This document shows positions 19,277 through 28,762 of a DNA stretch of 64,000 nucleotides, in pieces. This stretch comes from Pelomonas paludis (GTDB taxonomy: Bacteria > Pseudomonadota > Gammaproteobacteria > Burkholderiales > Burkholderiaceae_C): positions 319,667 to 383,666 of the forward strand of contig NZ_JBDPZD010000004.1 in NCBI RefSeq assembly GCF_039872745.1. Direction: 5' to 3'. Every line of letters begins with the position of its first letter. Position 1 is the first letter of the stretch. The position numbers and the translations under genes are program-made. The notes beneath the pieces were generated by a model. That model was given only the letters and a program-made list of their open reading frames with translations. It ran no database searches and was not told the DNA's origin.

Positions 19277-19374
19277 GAGAAGGTAGGCACTGCCGAGGAG
19301 GCTCGGTACAGAGCAACCCCGGCGAGCCGGTAGGCAATTCGGCAAACCCGCGATTGTAGCGAGCCTTGCCGGGC

Positions 19375-22300
19375 TCAGCCGGCCGGGCTGGGCCGTGGCG
19401 GCGCGTCGCCCGGCAGCGGCTCCGGCAAGTCGTCCTCGGGCCAGGGAGACTCAGTCACCTCCAGACCCTGCGACACGGTCGGCGCAAAGGCGGCATCTGC
19501 CGGGCCGGCAGGGCCGTCGTCGAGGACTTCGGTGTCCAGCATCGCGTCCGGCGGCTCGTCACCCGGATTGCCGACGCGGAACCAGGCGGCATACATGGCC
19601 GGCAGCGCCAGCAGGGTCAACACCGTCGCCACGACCAGGCCACCCATGATGGCCACGGCCATCGGGCCCCAGAACACGCTGCGCGACAGCGGGATCATGG
19701 CCAGCACGGCAGCCGCCGCCGTCAGCACGATGGGCCGGAAGCGCCGCACCGCCGCCTCGATGATGGCCTCGGCATCCGGCACGCCACGGGCGCGGTCCTG
19801 CTCGATCTGGTCGATCAGGATCACCGAGTTGCGCTGGATCATGCCCATCAGCGCGATCACGCCGAGCAGGGCCACAAAGCCAAAGGGGCGATTGAGCAGC
19901 AGCAAGGCCGCAGCGACACCGGCAATCCCGAGCGGCCCGGTCAGGAAGACCAGCATCGCGCGGCTGAAGCTGTGCAACTGCAGCATCAGCAAGGTGAAGG
20001 TGATGAACAGCATGATGGGCACGCCCACGGCAATCGAGCCCTGGCCCTTGCTGCTCTCTTCGACGGCACCGGCAATCTCCATCCGGTAGCCGCTGGGCAT
20101 CTTCTGGCTGAGCGCTTCAAGCTGCGGCCAGACTTCGCGGGTCACGGTCGCGCCCTGCATGCCCTCGGCCACATCGCCCTGCACGGTCACCGCGTAGTTG
20201 CGCCCTTCGCGCCACAGCACGCCGGGCTCCCACTCGAAATTGACCCTGGCAATCTGCAGCAGCGGGACGGCACGGCCAGTGGCGGTGGGCACATAGGCAT
20301 TGCCCAGGTCTGTGATGACTTCGCGCTCTTCGAGTGGCTGGCGCAGCACGATGTCGATCAGCTTGTCGGCTTCGCGGTACTGGCCGATGACCGTGCCCGA
20401 CAGCAGCGTGCGCGCCGCCTGCGCCAGGCTCTGGCTGCTGACACCGAGCGCGCGGGCCTTGTCCTGGTCCACCAGCAGACGCAGCACCTTGACGGACTCG
20501 TTCCAGTTGTCGTTCACCCCGCGCATGTGCGGGTTGGTGCGCAGGATGCCCTTGGCCTGGTCGGCCCACTGGCGCACCACCTGCGGGTCAGCCCCCACCA
20601 CGCGGAACTGCACCGGGTAGGGCACGGGCGGGCCGTTGGGCAGCAGCTTGGCGCGGCCGCGTGCCTCGGGGAACTCGTCGGCCAGGATCTGCGGCAGGCG
20701 CTGGCGCAGGGCCTCGCGCTCGGCCAGCGACTTGGGTAGCAGGATGCTCTGCGCCACATTGACCTGCGGAAAGATCTGGTCCAGCGGCAGATAGAAACGC
20801 GGCACGCCCGAGCCCACCCAGGTGCTGACGGATTGCAGGCTGGGCTCCTGAAGCATGCGCGCCTCGAAGCGGCGGGCCAGGCGGTCGGTCTCCTGGATGG
20901 TGGACCCTTCGGGCAGCCACAGGTCGACCAGGATCTCGGGCCGGCTCGAATCCGGGAAGAACTGCTGCTGCACCTTGCCCATGCCGGCCAGGCCCAGCAG
21001 GAAGATCAGCACCGTGATGCCGATGGTCTTCCAGCGGTGCACCACGCACCAGGCGACCAGTCGGCGAAAGCGGGCATAGAAGGGTGTGTCGAAGATCTCG
21101 TGCGGCTGCCCTTCCGCGTGCGGCCGTGTGCGCAGCAGCAAGGCGCCCAGATAGGGCACGAAGTAGACCGACACGAACCACGAGATCACCAGCGCCGCCG
21201 CCGTGACGGCAAAGATGGCGAAGGTGTATTCACCCACCGTCGAGCGCGCCAAGCCAATGGGCAGGAAGCCGACGGCCGTGATCAAGGTGCCCGTCAGCAT
21301 CGGCATGGCCGTCACGTCGTAGGCAAAGGTGGCGGCGCGGAGCTTGTCATAGCCCTCCTCCAGCTTGCGCACCATCATCTCGACGGCAATGATGGCGTCG
21401 TCCACCAGCAGCCCGAGCGCAATGATCAGCGAGCCCAGCGAGATCTTGTGCAGGCCCACGCCCCAATAGAGCATGGTCACGAAGGTGATCGCCAGCACCA
21501 GCGGGATGGTGATGCCCACCACCAGGCCAGGCCAGACGTCGATGCTGAACTTGAAGCCCGGCCGCATGTGCAGGCCCAGGCTCAGGAAGCTCACCGCCAG
21601 CACCACCACCACGGCCTCGATCAGCACGTGCACGAACTCGCCGACCGAGGTGGTCACGGCCTTGGGCTGATCCTGGATCTTGTCGAGCCGGATGCCGGCC
21701 GGCAGCTCGGCCTCGATGGCCTTGGTCGCGTCTGCCAAGGCCTTGCCCATGGCGATGATGTCCCCGCCCTTGGCCATCGAGACGCCCAGTGCCAGCACCT
21801 GCTTGCCTTGGTGGCGCACCATGACGGCCGGTGGGTCCACGTAGGCGCGATGGATGGTGGCGATGTCGCCCAGGCGCAGGCTGCTGAAGCTGCCCGTTGC
21901 GGGGTTCACGGCGCGGATCGGGAACTCCTCCAGCGCCTGGACCGAGTTGAACTGCCCCTGGACGCGCACCTGCAGGTTGGCCGTGCCGGCATTCAGCACA
22001 CCCGCCCCCTCCACCGCGTTCTGGGCGTTGAGCTGGCCAATTACCTGGTTGAAGTCCAGGCCCATCTGGGCCAGGCGCTTGTGCGAGATCTCGATGAAGA
22101 CCTTCTCGGCCTGAGCACCAAAGATCTCGACCTTGGCCACGTCCTTGACCTGCAGCAGCACCTGGCGGACCCGGTCGGCCTGCTCGCGCAATTCTTCCTG
22201 GCTGAAGCCGTCGGCGGCCAGCGCGTAGATGGTGCCGTAGACATCGCCGAACTCGTCGTTGAAGAAAGGCCCGATCACGCCCTGCGGCAGCGTGGGCCGC

Positions 22301-22680
22301 ATGTCGCCGATCTTCTTGCGCACCTGGTACCAGGCGTCCGGCACTTCCTTGGGCGGCGTGTTGTCCTTCAGCAGGAAGATGGTGAGCGACTCACCCGGCT
22401 TGGTGTACGAACGGATCTTGTCCGCGTGGTTCACCTCCTGCAGCGTCTTCTCGATCTTGTCGGTGACCTGGTCGGCCACCTGCTGGGCCGTGGCGCCCGG
22501 CCAGAAGGCCTGCACCACCATCGCCCGGAAGGTGAACGGCGGGTCCTCGTCCTGCCCGAGCTGGAAATAGGCGGCAAAGCCCATCAGCATCAGCACCACC
22601 ATCAGGTAGCGCGTCAGCGCCGGGTGCTCCAGCGCCCACCGGGACAGGTTGAAGCCCGTGGATTCGTCGTCCTGGATCAT
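19375..22680 (-). CDS. RND efflux transporter permease (HAE1 family)
   Basis: Inner-membrane proton-driven pump of 1101 aa, somewhat longer than AcrB because of a Pro/Asp-rich cytoplasmic tail of about 65 residues. The N-terminus has one membrane helix (LTRYLMVVLMLMGFAAYF), then a porter domain, a central membrane bundle with the proton-relay pair in GLLVDDAIIAVEMM, a second porter domain, and a final bundle (FVALLGVIALMGMIQRNSVILIDQIE). It is co-transcribed with the adaptor, 12 nt downstream of it. No outer-membrane channel gene is adjacent, so a TolC-like protein encoded elsewhere is expected. Substrate unknown. Confidence 0.93.
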   Translation of the reverse strand: MIQDDESTGFNLSRWALEHPALTRYLMVVLMLMGFAAYFQLGQDEDPPFTFRAMVVQAFWPGATAQQVADQVTDKIEKTLQEVNHADKIRSYTKPGESLTIFLLKDNTPPKEVPDAWYQVRKKIGDMRPTLPQGVIGPFFNDEFGDVYGTIYALAADGFSQEELREQADRVRQVLLQVKDVAKVEIFGAQAEKVFIEISHKRLAQMGLDFNQVIGQLNAQNAVEGAGVLNAGTANLQVRVQGQFNSVQALEEFPIRAVNPATGSFSSLRLGDIATIHRAYVDPPAVMVRHQGKQVLALGVSMAKGGDIIAMGKALADATKAIEAELPAGIRLDKIQDQPKAVTTSVGEFVHVLIEAVVVVLAVSFLSLGLHMRPGFKFSIDVWPGLVVGITIPLVLAITFVTMLYWGVGLHKISLGSLIIALGLLVDDAIIAVEMMVRKLEEGYDKLRAATFAYDVTAMPMLTGTLITAVGFLPIGLARSTVGEYTFAIFAVTAAALVISWFVSVYFVPYLGALLLRTRPHAEGQPHEIFDTPFYARFRRLVAWCVVHRWKTIGITVLIFLLGLAGMGKVQQQFFPDSSRPEILVDLWLPEGSTIQETDRLARRFEARMLQEPSLQSVSTWVGSGVPRFYLPLDQIFPQVNVAQSILLPKSLAEREALRQRLPQILADEFPEARGRAKLLPNGPPVPYPVQFRVVGADPQVVRQWADQAKGILRTNPHMRGVNDNWNESVKVLRLLVDQDKARALGVSSQSLAQAARTLLSGTVIGQYREADKLIDIVLRQPLEEREVITDLGNAYVPTATGRAVPLLQIARVNFEWEPGVLWREGRNYAVTVQGDVAEGMQGATVTREVWPQLEALSQKMPSGYRMEIAGAVEESSKGQGSIAVGVPIMLFITFTLLMLQLHSFSRAMLVFLTGPLGIAGVAAALLLLNRPFGFVALLGVIALMGMIQRNSVILIDQIEQDRARGVPDAEAIIEAAVRRFRPIVLTAAAAVLAMIPLSRSVFWGPMAVAIMGGLVVATVLTLLALPAMYAAWFRVGNPGDEPPDAMLDTEVLDDGPAGPADAAFAPTVSQGLEVTESPWPEDDLPEPLPGDAPPRPSPAG

Positions 22681-22692
22681 GCGTGGCCCCGG

Positions 22693-23811
22693 TCAGTGCG
22701 AGGCTGCGGGCGCGGCCGGTGCAGGCGCAGCAGCGCGTGGCGGCTGATAGCGCTTGACCTTCTGCCCCGGCGACAGCGTGTGCACACCGGCCACCACCAC
22801 TTCCTGGCCCTTGCTCAGGCCAGCGGCAATCACCACATCATTGCCATCGGCACCGGCGGGCTGCACGGGCACGGCATTGACCGTCATGCTGGAAGGGTCC
22901 AGCACCCAGACCACGGACTTGCCGCCCTGCTCGGTCAGCGCCGTCGTCGGCAGCTTGATCACGTCGTCCGCCGCCGGCAGGTCCAGCACCACCGTGGCGG
23001 TCTGTCCCAGCTTGGCCTCAACGCGGCCCAGGTCGGCCTTCACAAGAAACGTGCGCGTCACCGGATCGGCCGCCGCCGCGACCTCGCGCAATTGCACGGG
23101 CACCGCGTCGTCACGGCCCCAGAGACGAACCTTGAGCGCGCCGGGCCGGCTGGCCACGGCCCGCAGTTGGGCCACCCGGTCCTCGGGCACCGAGAACACC
23201 ACGTCGCGCGGGCCATCCAGCGCCACGCGCAGCACCGGCTGGCCGGCTGGCAGCACCATGCCGGGTTCAGCCTCCACGCCGGTCACCACGCCGGCGACGT
23301 CGGCCACCAACTGCGCATAGGCGGCCTGGTTGACCTGGGCATCGGCCTGCGCCCGCGCCTGGTCGAGCTGGGCCTGGGCGGCCTTGAAGGCACTGTCACG
23401 CCGCTCCAGCTCGGCAGCCGAGATGAAGCCCTTTTGCTGCAACTCGACGAAGCGCTTGTAGTCAGCCCCGGCTTGATCGCGCCCGGTACGGGCGGCGGCC
23501 ACGGCGGCCTCGGCAGCCCCACGGGCGAGGACCAGGTCCTTGCTGTCGATGCGCGCCAGCACCTGGCCCGCTTTCACGCTGTCGCCCAGGTTGACCTCGC
23601 GCTGCAGCAGCTTGCCCGGCACCCGGAAGGCCAGCCGCGACTCGATACGCGCCCGCACCTCGGCCGCATACTCATGGGACTGCGCGGCCATGCCCGACGC
23701 GACCACCACGGTCCGAACGGCCCGCAGGGGCTCGGGCTGGGCTGGCGGCTTGCCGCAAGCTGCCAGGATGGCGGCAGCCAGCAGGACCAGCACAATCTTG
23801 AAACTTTGCAT
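22693..23811 (-). CDS. RND efflux periplasmic adaptor (membrane fusion lipoprotein)
   Basis: Adaptor of 372 aa that links the RND pump to an outer-membrane channel. The N-terminus MQSFKIVLVLLAAAILAACG has a lipobox (LAAC), so it is probably a lipoprotein. Visible parts are the barrel-sandwich strand GKLLQREVNLGDSVKAGQVLARID, a coiled-coil hairpin rich in Ala/Gln (EAAVAAARTGRDQAGADYKR and on), and a beta-barrel region (VFSVPEDRVAQLRAV). A Pro/Ala-rich tail closes it. It precedes the pump gene on the same strand; a palindrome just upstream suggests repressor control. Confidence 0.92.
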   Translation of the reverse strand: MQSFKIVLVLLAAAILAACGKPPAQPEPLRAVRTVVVASGMAAQSHEYAAEVRARIESRLAFRVPGKLLQREVNLGDSVKAGQVLARIDSKDLVLARGAAEAAVAAARTGRDQAGADYKRFVELQQKGFISAAELERRDSAFKAAQAQLDQARAQADAQVNQAAYAQLVADVAGVVTGVEAEPGMVLPAGQPVLRVALDGPRDVVFSVPEDRVAQLRAVASRPGALKVRLWGRDDAVPVQLREVAAAADPVTRTFLVKADLGRVEAKLGQTATVVLDLPAADDVIKLPTTALTEQGGKSVVWVLDPSSMTVNAVPVQPAGADGNDVVIAAGLSKGQEVVVAGVHTLSPGQKVKRYQPPRAAAPAPAAPAASH

Positions 23812-23872
23812 GCGCGACCTTGTCGTCTCGCACCGGGCAGCGATGCCCCGGCGCGAAGCCCTGAAAAATAAA

Positions 23873-23886
23873 TGACCGGCGGGTCA
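23873..23886. promoter_or_regulatory. Candidate TetR-type operator TGACC-N4-GGTCA
   Basis: A perfect 5+5 palindrome (TGACCGGCGGGTCA) lies 62 nt upstream of the efflux adaptor start and 64 nt before hpnC. Palindromes of this form are typical repressor sites upstream of RND operons. It sits between a possible minus-strand TACATT and TTATTT pair. No tetR gene is adjacent, so the regulator would be encoded elsewhere. Confidence 0.5.
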
Positions 23887-23949
23887 GTAATGTATTCAGC
23901 GCTCGCCGGCAGTGTCAAACCCCCAACCCGCGATGGCATCTGCAGCCCC

Positions 23950-24771
23950 GTGAGCGTCGACCACTACGAGAACTTTCCCGTCGCGTCGTGGCTGTGCCCG
24001 CCACAGCTGCGTCCCGCCGTGGTGGCGCTGTATCACTTTGCCCGCACTGCGGACGATATCGCCGACGAAGGCGACGCCAATGCAACAACAAGGCGGCAAT
24101 TGTTGGCTGACTACCGGGCTGATCTGGCCCGGGTGTATGCCGGCCAGCCCCCGAGTGAGCGCTGGCGTGAGCGCGTCTTTGCTGCCGTGGCGCAGGAGCG
24201 GCACCGCCTTGACCCTGCCCTGCTGACCCTGCTGGTCGAAGCCTTCGAGCAGGATCTGGAGCCACCGCGCTACCAGGACCGCGCCCACCTGCTCGACTAT
24301 TGCCGCCGCTCGGCCAACCCCGTGGGCCGTCAGTTGCTGGCGCTCTATGGGCAGACCGATCCCGACAGCCTCGCCCAGTCCGACGCGATCTGCAGCGCGC
24401 TGCAGCTCATCAACTTTTGGCAGGACTTCAGCCGCGACGGCCCGCGTGGCCGGCTCTATGTGCCGCAGTCCGACCTGGATGCCCATGGCGTGTCGGCCGA
24501 CGACATCCTGGCCTGCCGCGACAGCCCCGCCGCGCGCGCCCTGACCCAGGCCCTGTGCCAGTGGGCCCGGGCGCTGATGCAACAGGGCGCACCGCTGGCG
24601 CTGCGCCTGCCGGGCCGTGCCGGCTGGGAATTGCGCTTGGTTGTGCAAGGTGGGCTGGCAATCCTGGCCAAAATCGAGGCCATGCACTTCGCCAGCCTGC
24701 TTCGCCGTCCGCGCCTCACCGCGTGGGATGCCCCCGCCCTGCTCTGGCGTGCCCTGAGGATGCGTGCATGA
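23950..24771 (+). CDS. hpnC: Squalene synthase-like HpnC (hydroxysqualene synthase)
   Basis: Trans-isoprenyl diphosphate synthase-family enzyme (273 aa) that in the HpnCDE pathway turns presqualene diphosphate into hydroxysqualene. It contains the first Asp-rich motif FARTADDIADEGDA and the second region LINFWQDFSRDGPRGRLYVP. The GTG at 23950 starts MSVDHYENFPVASWLCPP, the N-terminus usual in this family; the frame is open to 23872, but that extension is not family-like. No strong ribosome site is visible. It overlaps hpnD by 4 nt (ATGA) and is divergent from the efflux operon. Confidence 0.92.
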   Translation: MSVDHYENFPVASWLCPPQLRPAVVALYHFARTADDIADEGDANATTRRQLLADYRADLARVYAGQPPSERWRERVFAAVAQERHRLDPALLTLLVEAFEQDLEPPRYQDRAHLLDYCRRSANPVGRQLLALYGQTDPDSLAQSDAICSALQLINFWQDFSRDGPRGRLYVPQSDLDAHGVSADDILACRDSPAARALTQALCQWARALMQQGAPLALRLPGRAGWELRLVVQGGLAILAKIEAMHFASLLRRPRLTAWDAPALLWRALRMRA

Positions 24772-25613
24772 CCCCGGAGCAGTACGTGCAGGAAAAGGCC
24801 GCCGCCAGCGGGTCGAGCTTTTATTACGCCTTCCTCTTCCTGCCACCGCCCAAGCGCGCAGCCATCACGGCCTTCTATGCGTTCTGCCGCGAGGTCGATG
24901 ACGTGGTGGACGAAGCCAGCGACCTGGGCGTCGCCGCAACCAAGCTGGCCTGGTGGCGCCAGGAGGTGGCGCGCGGCTTTGCTGGCACGCCGCAGCACCC
25001 GGTGATGCAGGCCCTGATGCCGCAGGTGAGCCTGTACGGCCTGAAGGCCGAGCAGTTGCTGGCGGTGATCGAAGGCTGCGAGATGGACCTGCAGCAGACC
25101 CGCTACCTCGACTTCGCCGGCCTCGCCCGCTACTGCCATCTGGTGGCCGGTGTGGTGGGCGAGGTGGCCTGCCAGATCTTCGGCCAGCCCTCGGCGCAGA
25201 CCTTCGCCTACGCCCACAAGCTGGGCCTGGCGATGCAGCTGACCAACATCATTCGCGATGTGGGCGACGACGCGCGGCGCGGCCGCATCTACCTGCCCGT
25301 GGATGAGCTGCAGCAGTTTGGCGTCAAGGCCAACGAGATCCTGCTGCGCACCGCGCCCTGGGGCTATAGCGACCGCTTCACCGCCCTGATGCGCTTCCAG
25401 GCGCAGCGTGCCCACGCACTGTTTGACGAGGCGCTGGCTCTGCTGCCCAAGGACGAGCGGCGCGACCAGAAGACCGGCCTGATGATGGCCCACATCTACC
25501 GCGCACTGCTGCGCGAAGTGGAGCGCGAGAACTTCCAGGTGCTGCACCAGCGCATTTCGCTCACGCCGCTGCGCAAGCTCTGGATCGCGATGAAGACGAA
25601 TTGGACCGCGTGA
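24768..25613 (+). CDS. hpnD: Presqualene diphosphate synthase HpnD
   Basis: Enzyme of 281 aa that condenses two farnesyl diphosphates to presqualene diphosphate, the first step of the HpnCDE squalene route. The Asp motifs are FYAFCREVDDVVDEASD and LTNIIRDVGDDARRGRIYLP, and the flap-like FYYAFLFLPPPKRAAI is typical. The ATG at 24768 overlaps the hpnC stop by 4 nt and the end overlaps the hpnE start (GTGA), so the three genes should be translated as a unit. No squalene-hopene cyclase gene lies in the window; the product may go to hopanoids or carotenoid-like lipids encoded elsewhere. Confidence 0.95.
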   Translation: MTPEQYVQEKAAASGSSFYYAFLFLPPPKRAAITAFYAFCREVDDVVDEASDLGVAATKLAWWRQEVARGFAGTPQHPVMQALMPQVSLYGLKAEQLLAVIEGCEMDLQQTRYLDFAGLARYCHLVAGVVGEVACQIFGQPSAQTFAYAHKLGLAMQLTNIIRDVGDDARRGRIYLPVDELQQFGVKANEILLRTAPWGYSDRFTALMRFQAQRAHALFDEALALLPKDERRDQKTGLMMAHIYRALLREVERENFQVLHQRISLTPLRKLWIAMKTNWTA

Positions 25614-26887
25614 AGGTCGCCGTCATCGGCGGCGGATGGGCGGGGCTTTCGGCAGCGGTCAGCCTCGCCGAAGCCGGTCACTCGGTCACCCTCTATGAAA
25701 TGGCCCCGCAGCTTGGCGGCCGCGCCCGCAGCGTACCGGGCGAGCCGGTCTGCGACAACGGCCAGCACATCCTGATTGGCGCCTACGTCGAGACCCTGGC
25801 GTTGATGCGGCGCGTGGGCGTAGACGTCGAAGCCGCCCTGCTGCGCACACCGCTGCACCTGCCCTACCCCGGCGAGCCCGGCCTGCGTTTGCCCGGCGGG
25901 CAGCCGCTGGTGAGCTTCACGCGCGGGGTGCTGGCCAACAGCCAATGGCCGCTATCCGCGCGCCTGGCCTTGCTGGTGCGTGCCGGGCGCTGGCTGCTGC
26001 AAGGCTTCAAGGCGCCAGCTGACCAAACCGTGGCTGCGCTGGCTGCCGGCCTGCCGCCAGTGTTGGCACGCGACCTCGTCGAGCCACTTTGCGTGGCGGC
26101 GCTGAACACGCCCGCCCATCAGGCCAGTGCCCAGGTGTTTCTGCGCGTGCTGCGCGACGCCCTCTTCAGCGGCCCCGGCAGCGCCGACCTGCTGCTGCCC
26201 CGCCAACCGCTGTCAGACCTGCTGCCCGCCCCGGCGGAGCGCTGGCTGCTGGCGCGCGGTGCCACGGTACGCGCTGGCGCCCGGGTGCATGCGCTGGCGC
26301 GCCACCACGCGGCCTGGATGGTGGACGGTGAAGCGGCCGATGCCGTCGTGCTGGCCTGCAGCGCCCGGGAGGCTGCGCGGCTGACCGCCGACATCGCGCC
26401 CGCCTGGTCGGCTGAGGCAGCAGCGTTCGAGTACCAACCCATCGTCACCGTCACCTTGCAAAGCCCAGGCAGCCGCCTGGAAGCGCCCATGGTCGCGCTG
26501 CGCGAGGGCCCCGACGCACCCGCCCAGTTCGTGTTCGACCACGGGCAGCTCGGCCTCGCACCGGGGCGCTTTGCCTTTGTCGTCAGCGGTGCGGCGACCT
26601 GGGTGGCACGTGGTGACGTGGCCGAGCGGGTGCGCGATCAGGCCCTCGCCGCCCTGCCCTGGGCCGAGCCGCCGGTGATCGAGCGCGTGCTGATCGAGAA
26701 GCGCGCCACCTTTGCCTGCACACCCGGGCTGCGCCGGCCGCCAGCCGCCATCGCACCCGGCCTGGTAGCCGCAGGCGACTACGTGGCCGGCCCCTACCCC
26801 GCCACGCTGGAGGGCGCGGTGCGTGCCGGCCGCGCCGCGTCTCGCTTGGTGGCAAGCGCTTCCGTCATGCAAAATCGGTCGCCATGA
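25610..26887 (+). CDS. hpnE: Hydroxysqualene dehydroxylase HpnE (FAD-dependent)
   Basis: Flavoprotein of the phytoene desaturase-like amine oxidase family (425 aa) that reduces hydroxysqualene to squalene. The N-terminal FAD fingerprint is AVIGGGWAGLSAAVSLAEAG, followed by VTLYEMAPQLGGRARS; the C-terminal FAD motif is GLVAAGDYVAGPYPATLEGAVRAG. GTG at 25610 overlaps the hpnD stop; a TTG at 25601 is the alternative and adds three residues. The gene ends in a 4-nt overlap (ATGA) with an IclR regulator, which is unusual for hpn clusters I know. Confidence 0.93.
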   Translation: MKVAVIGGGWAGLSAAVSLAEAGHSVTLYEMAPQLGGRARSVPGEPVCDNGQHILIGAYVETLALMRRVGVDVEAALLRTPLHLPYPGEPGLRLPGGQPLVSFTRGVLANSQWPLSARLALLVRAGRWLLQGFKAPADQTVAALAAGLPPVLARDLVEPLCVAALNTPAHQASAQVFLRVLRDALFSGPGSADLLLPRQPLSDLLPAPAERWLLARGATVRAGARVHALARHHAAWMVDGEAADAVVLACSAREAARLTADIAPAWSAEAAAFEYQPIVTVTLQSPGSRLEAPMVALREGPDAPAQFVFDHGQLGLAPGRFAFVVSGAATWVARGDVAERVRDQALAALPWAEPPVIERVLIEKRATFACTPGLRRPPAAIAPGLVAAGDYVAGPYPATLEGAVRAGRAASRLVASASVMQNRSP

Positions 26888-27651
26888 AGGACAAACCGCC
26901 GCAGACACCCGCCATCCAGGTGCTGGAGCGCATGTTCTCGCTCTTGGACCTGCTCGCCAGTCATCAGGACCCCGTCTCGCTCAAAGCCTTGAGCGAAGCC
27001 ACGGGCCTGCACCCGTCCACCGCCCACCGCATCCTGAACGACCTGACCATCGGCCGCTTCGTGGACCGCCCCGAGGCCGGCAGCTACCGGCTGGGCATGC
27101 GCCTGCTGGAGCTGGGCAACCTCGTCAAAGCACGGCTGGACGTGCGCGACGCCGCCCTACCGGCCATGCGCGAGCTGCACAAGTTCACCCACCAGCCGGT
27201 CAACCTCTCAGTGCGCCAGGGCGACGAGATCGTCTACATCGAGCGCACTTACTCTGAGCGCTCAGGCATGCAGGTGGTCCGCGCCGTGGGCGGCCGGGCG
27301 CCGCTGCATCTCACCTCGGTGGGCAAGCTCTTCCTCGCCAGCGACGACCCGCAACGCGTGCGCGCCTATGCCACGCGCACCGGCCTCGCCGGCCACACAC
27401 GCAACAGCCTGACCGAACTCGGCAGCCTGGAGCGGGAGCTTGCACTGGTGCGCCAGCGCGGTGTAGCCCGCGACGACGAAGAGCTGGAACTGGGCGTGCG
27501 CTGCATGGCCGCCGGCATCTACGACGACCAGTCCAAGCTGGTAGCGGGCCTGTCCATCTCGGCGCCCGCCGATCGGCTGGAAGAAGCCTGGATCGCCCGC
27601 CTCAAGGAAACCGCCGCGCAGATCTCCAGCGCGCTCGGCTACCGGGGCTAA
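26884..27651 (+). CDS. IclR-family transcriptional regulator
   Basis: Regulator of 255 aa with an N-terminal winged helix (VLERMFSLLDLLASHQDPVSLKALSEATGLHPSTAHRIL region, residues about 13-50) and a C-terminal IclR effector domain (LHLTSVGKLFLA, GVARDDEELELGVRCMAAGIYD, AGLSISAPADRL). It begins inside the stop of hpnE and therefore belongs to the squalene operon by structure. Its target and ligand are unknown; members often control aromatic or acyl catabolism. It runs convergently into the peptidase gene with one nucleotide between the stops. Confidence 0.92.
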   Translation: MKDKPPQTPAIQVLERMFSLLDLLASHQDPVSLKALSEATGLHPSTAHRILNDLTIGRFVDRPEAGSYRLGMRLLELGNLVKARLDVRDAALPAMRELHKFTHQPVNLSVRQGDEIVYIERTYSERSGMQVVRAVGGRAPLHLTSVGKLFLASDDPQRVRAYATRTGLAGHTRNSLTELGSLERELALVRQRGVARDDEELELGVRCMAAGIYDDQSKLVAGLSISAPADRLEEAWIARLKETAAQISSALGYRG

Positions 27652-27652
27652 G

Positions 27653-28657
27653 TCAGCTATTGCCGGCGGGTTGCTGCAGCACCTGGGTGCTGAGCCACTT
27701 GCGAACGCGCTCGGCGTCAGCAATCCGCGAGGCCTTGCCGCTGGAATCCAGCAGCACCATGATCAGCTTGCGCCCGGCCACGCGCGCCTGCATCACCAGG
27801 CACTTGCCGGCCTCGTTGATGAAGCCGGTCTTTTGCAGGCCGATGTCCCACAGCGGGCTGCCGATCAGGCCATTGGTGCTGTGGAACTGCACCAGGCGCT
27901 TGCCCAGCGCCACACGCGCCTGCCGCGAGGTGGAGAAGTCGCGCAGCAGCGGCACTTCGCTCGCGGCCTGGACCAAGCGAGCCAGGTCCTGCGCGCTGGA
28001 TTGGTTGCTGCTGGACAGCCCGGTGGGCTCGACGTAATGCGTGTCCAGCATGCCGAGCGCTGTCGCCTTGGCGTTCATGGCCTCGACGAAGGCCTGCAGG
28101 CCGCCGGGGTAGTGGCGGCCCAGCGCATTGGCCGCGCGGTTCTCGCTGGACATCAGGGCCAGGTGCAGCATCTCCTCACGCGTCAGCACGGTGCCGGGCT
28201 GCAGGCGGGAGCGGGTGTTCTTCTCGGTGTCGATGTCCTCGCGGCCGATGGTCAGCTTCTCGTCGAGCGGCAGGTCAGCCTCGACGACCACCAGGGCCGT
28301 CATCAGCTTGGTGATGGACGCGATGGGCAGCACGGCCTGCGGGTTCTTGGAGAACAGCACCTCGTCGGACTCCTGGTCCACGACGAGCGCCACGCTGGAC
28401 TTGAGCGCGAGCGGGTCGTCCGCCGCGTGCAGGCCGTAGAGCTGGCCAAAGGTGGGCACGGCCGGCAGGGCCGCCGGCTTGCGCACGACCGAGCGCGTGG
28501 ACTTGGCGGGCGCTTTGGCGGAGGCCTTGGCTGTCTTGGCCGCAGCCGGCGGCCGCTTGGCGGCGCTGGTTTCAGCCGCCAGCGCAGCTTGGCTCACGGC
28601 CAGGGCGGCACACAGGGCAATGAGGCGGGAAGCGCTGAAAACGGGTCTCACGGACAT
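27653..28657 (-). CDS. D-alanyl-D-alanine endopeptidase (PBP7/PbpG-like)
   Basis: Periplasmic S11 serine peptidase (334 aa) acting on peptidoglycan cross-links. Residues 1-28 are a signal peptide, followed by an Ala/Lys/Pro-rich linker to about residue 65. Active-site motifs are SITK (S114, K117), SEN (171-173) and KTG (276-278). The short C-terminus without an extra anchor domain matches PBP7 rather than PBP5. It is monocistronic, convergent with iclR and in the same direction as the leuA genes downstream of it. Confidence 0.93.
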   Translation of the reverse strand: MSVRPVFSASRLIALCAALAVSQAALAAETSAAKRPPAAAKTAKASAKAPAKSTRSVVRKPAALPAVPTFGQLYGLHAADDPLALKSSVALVVDQESDEVLFSKNPQAVLPIASITKLMTALVVVEADLPLDEKLTIGREDIDTEKNTRSRLQPGTVLTREEMLHLALMSSENRAANALGRHYPGGLQAFVEAMNAKATALGMLDTHYVEPTGLSSSNQSSAQDLARLVQAASEVPLLRDFSTSRQARVALGKRLVQFHSTNGLIGSPLWDIGLQKTGFINEAGKCLVMQARVAGRKLIMVLLDSSGKASRIADAERVRKWLSTQVLQQPAGNS

Positions 28658-28762
28658 CCTCCGGGCAGGGCGCCAAGTCTACGTGAGGCCTGGCCGCCCA
28701 TGCACGGGAATCAGTGACTTAGGCCCGCCTGTTCAAGCATTTCCTCGGGTTACCCCGGGGTT

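Noticed and set aside
20833..23871. A 1012-codon plus-strand frame opposite the RND pump and adaptor
   Set aside because: His/Gln/Gly-rich shadow of two well-supported efflux genes.
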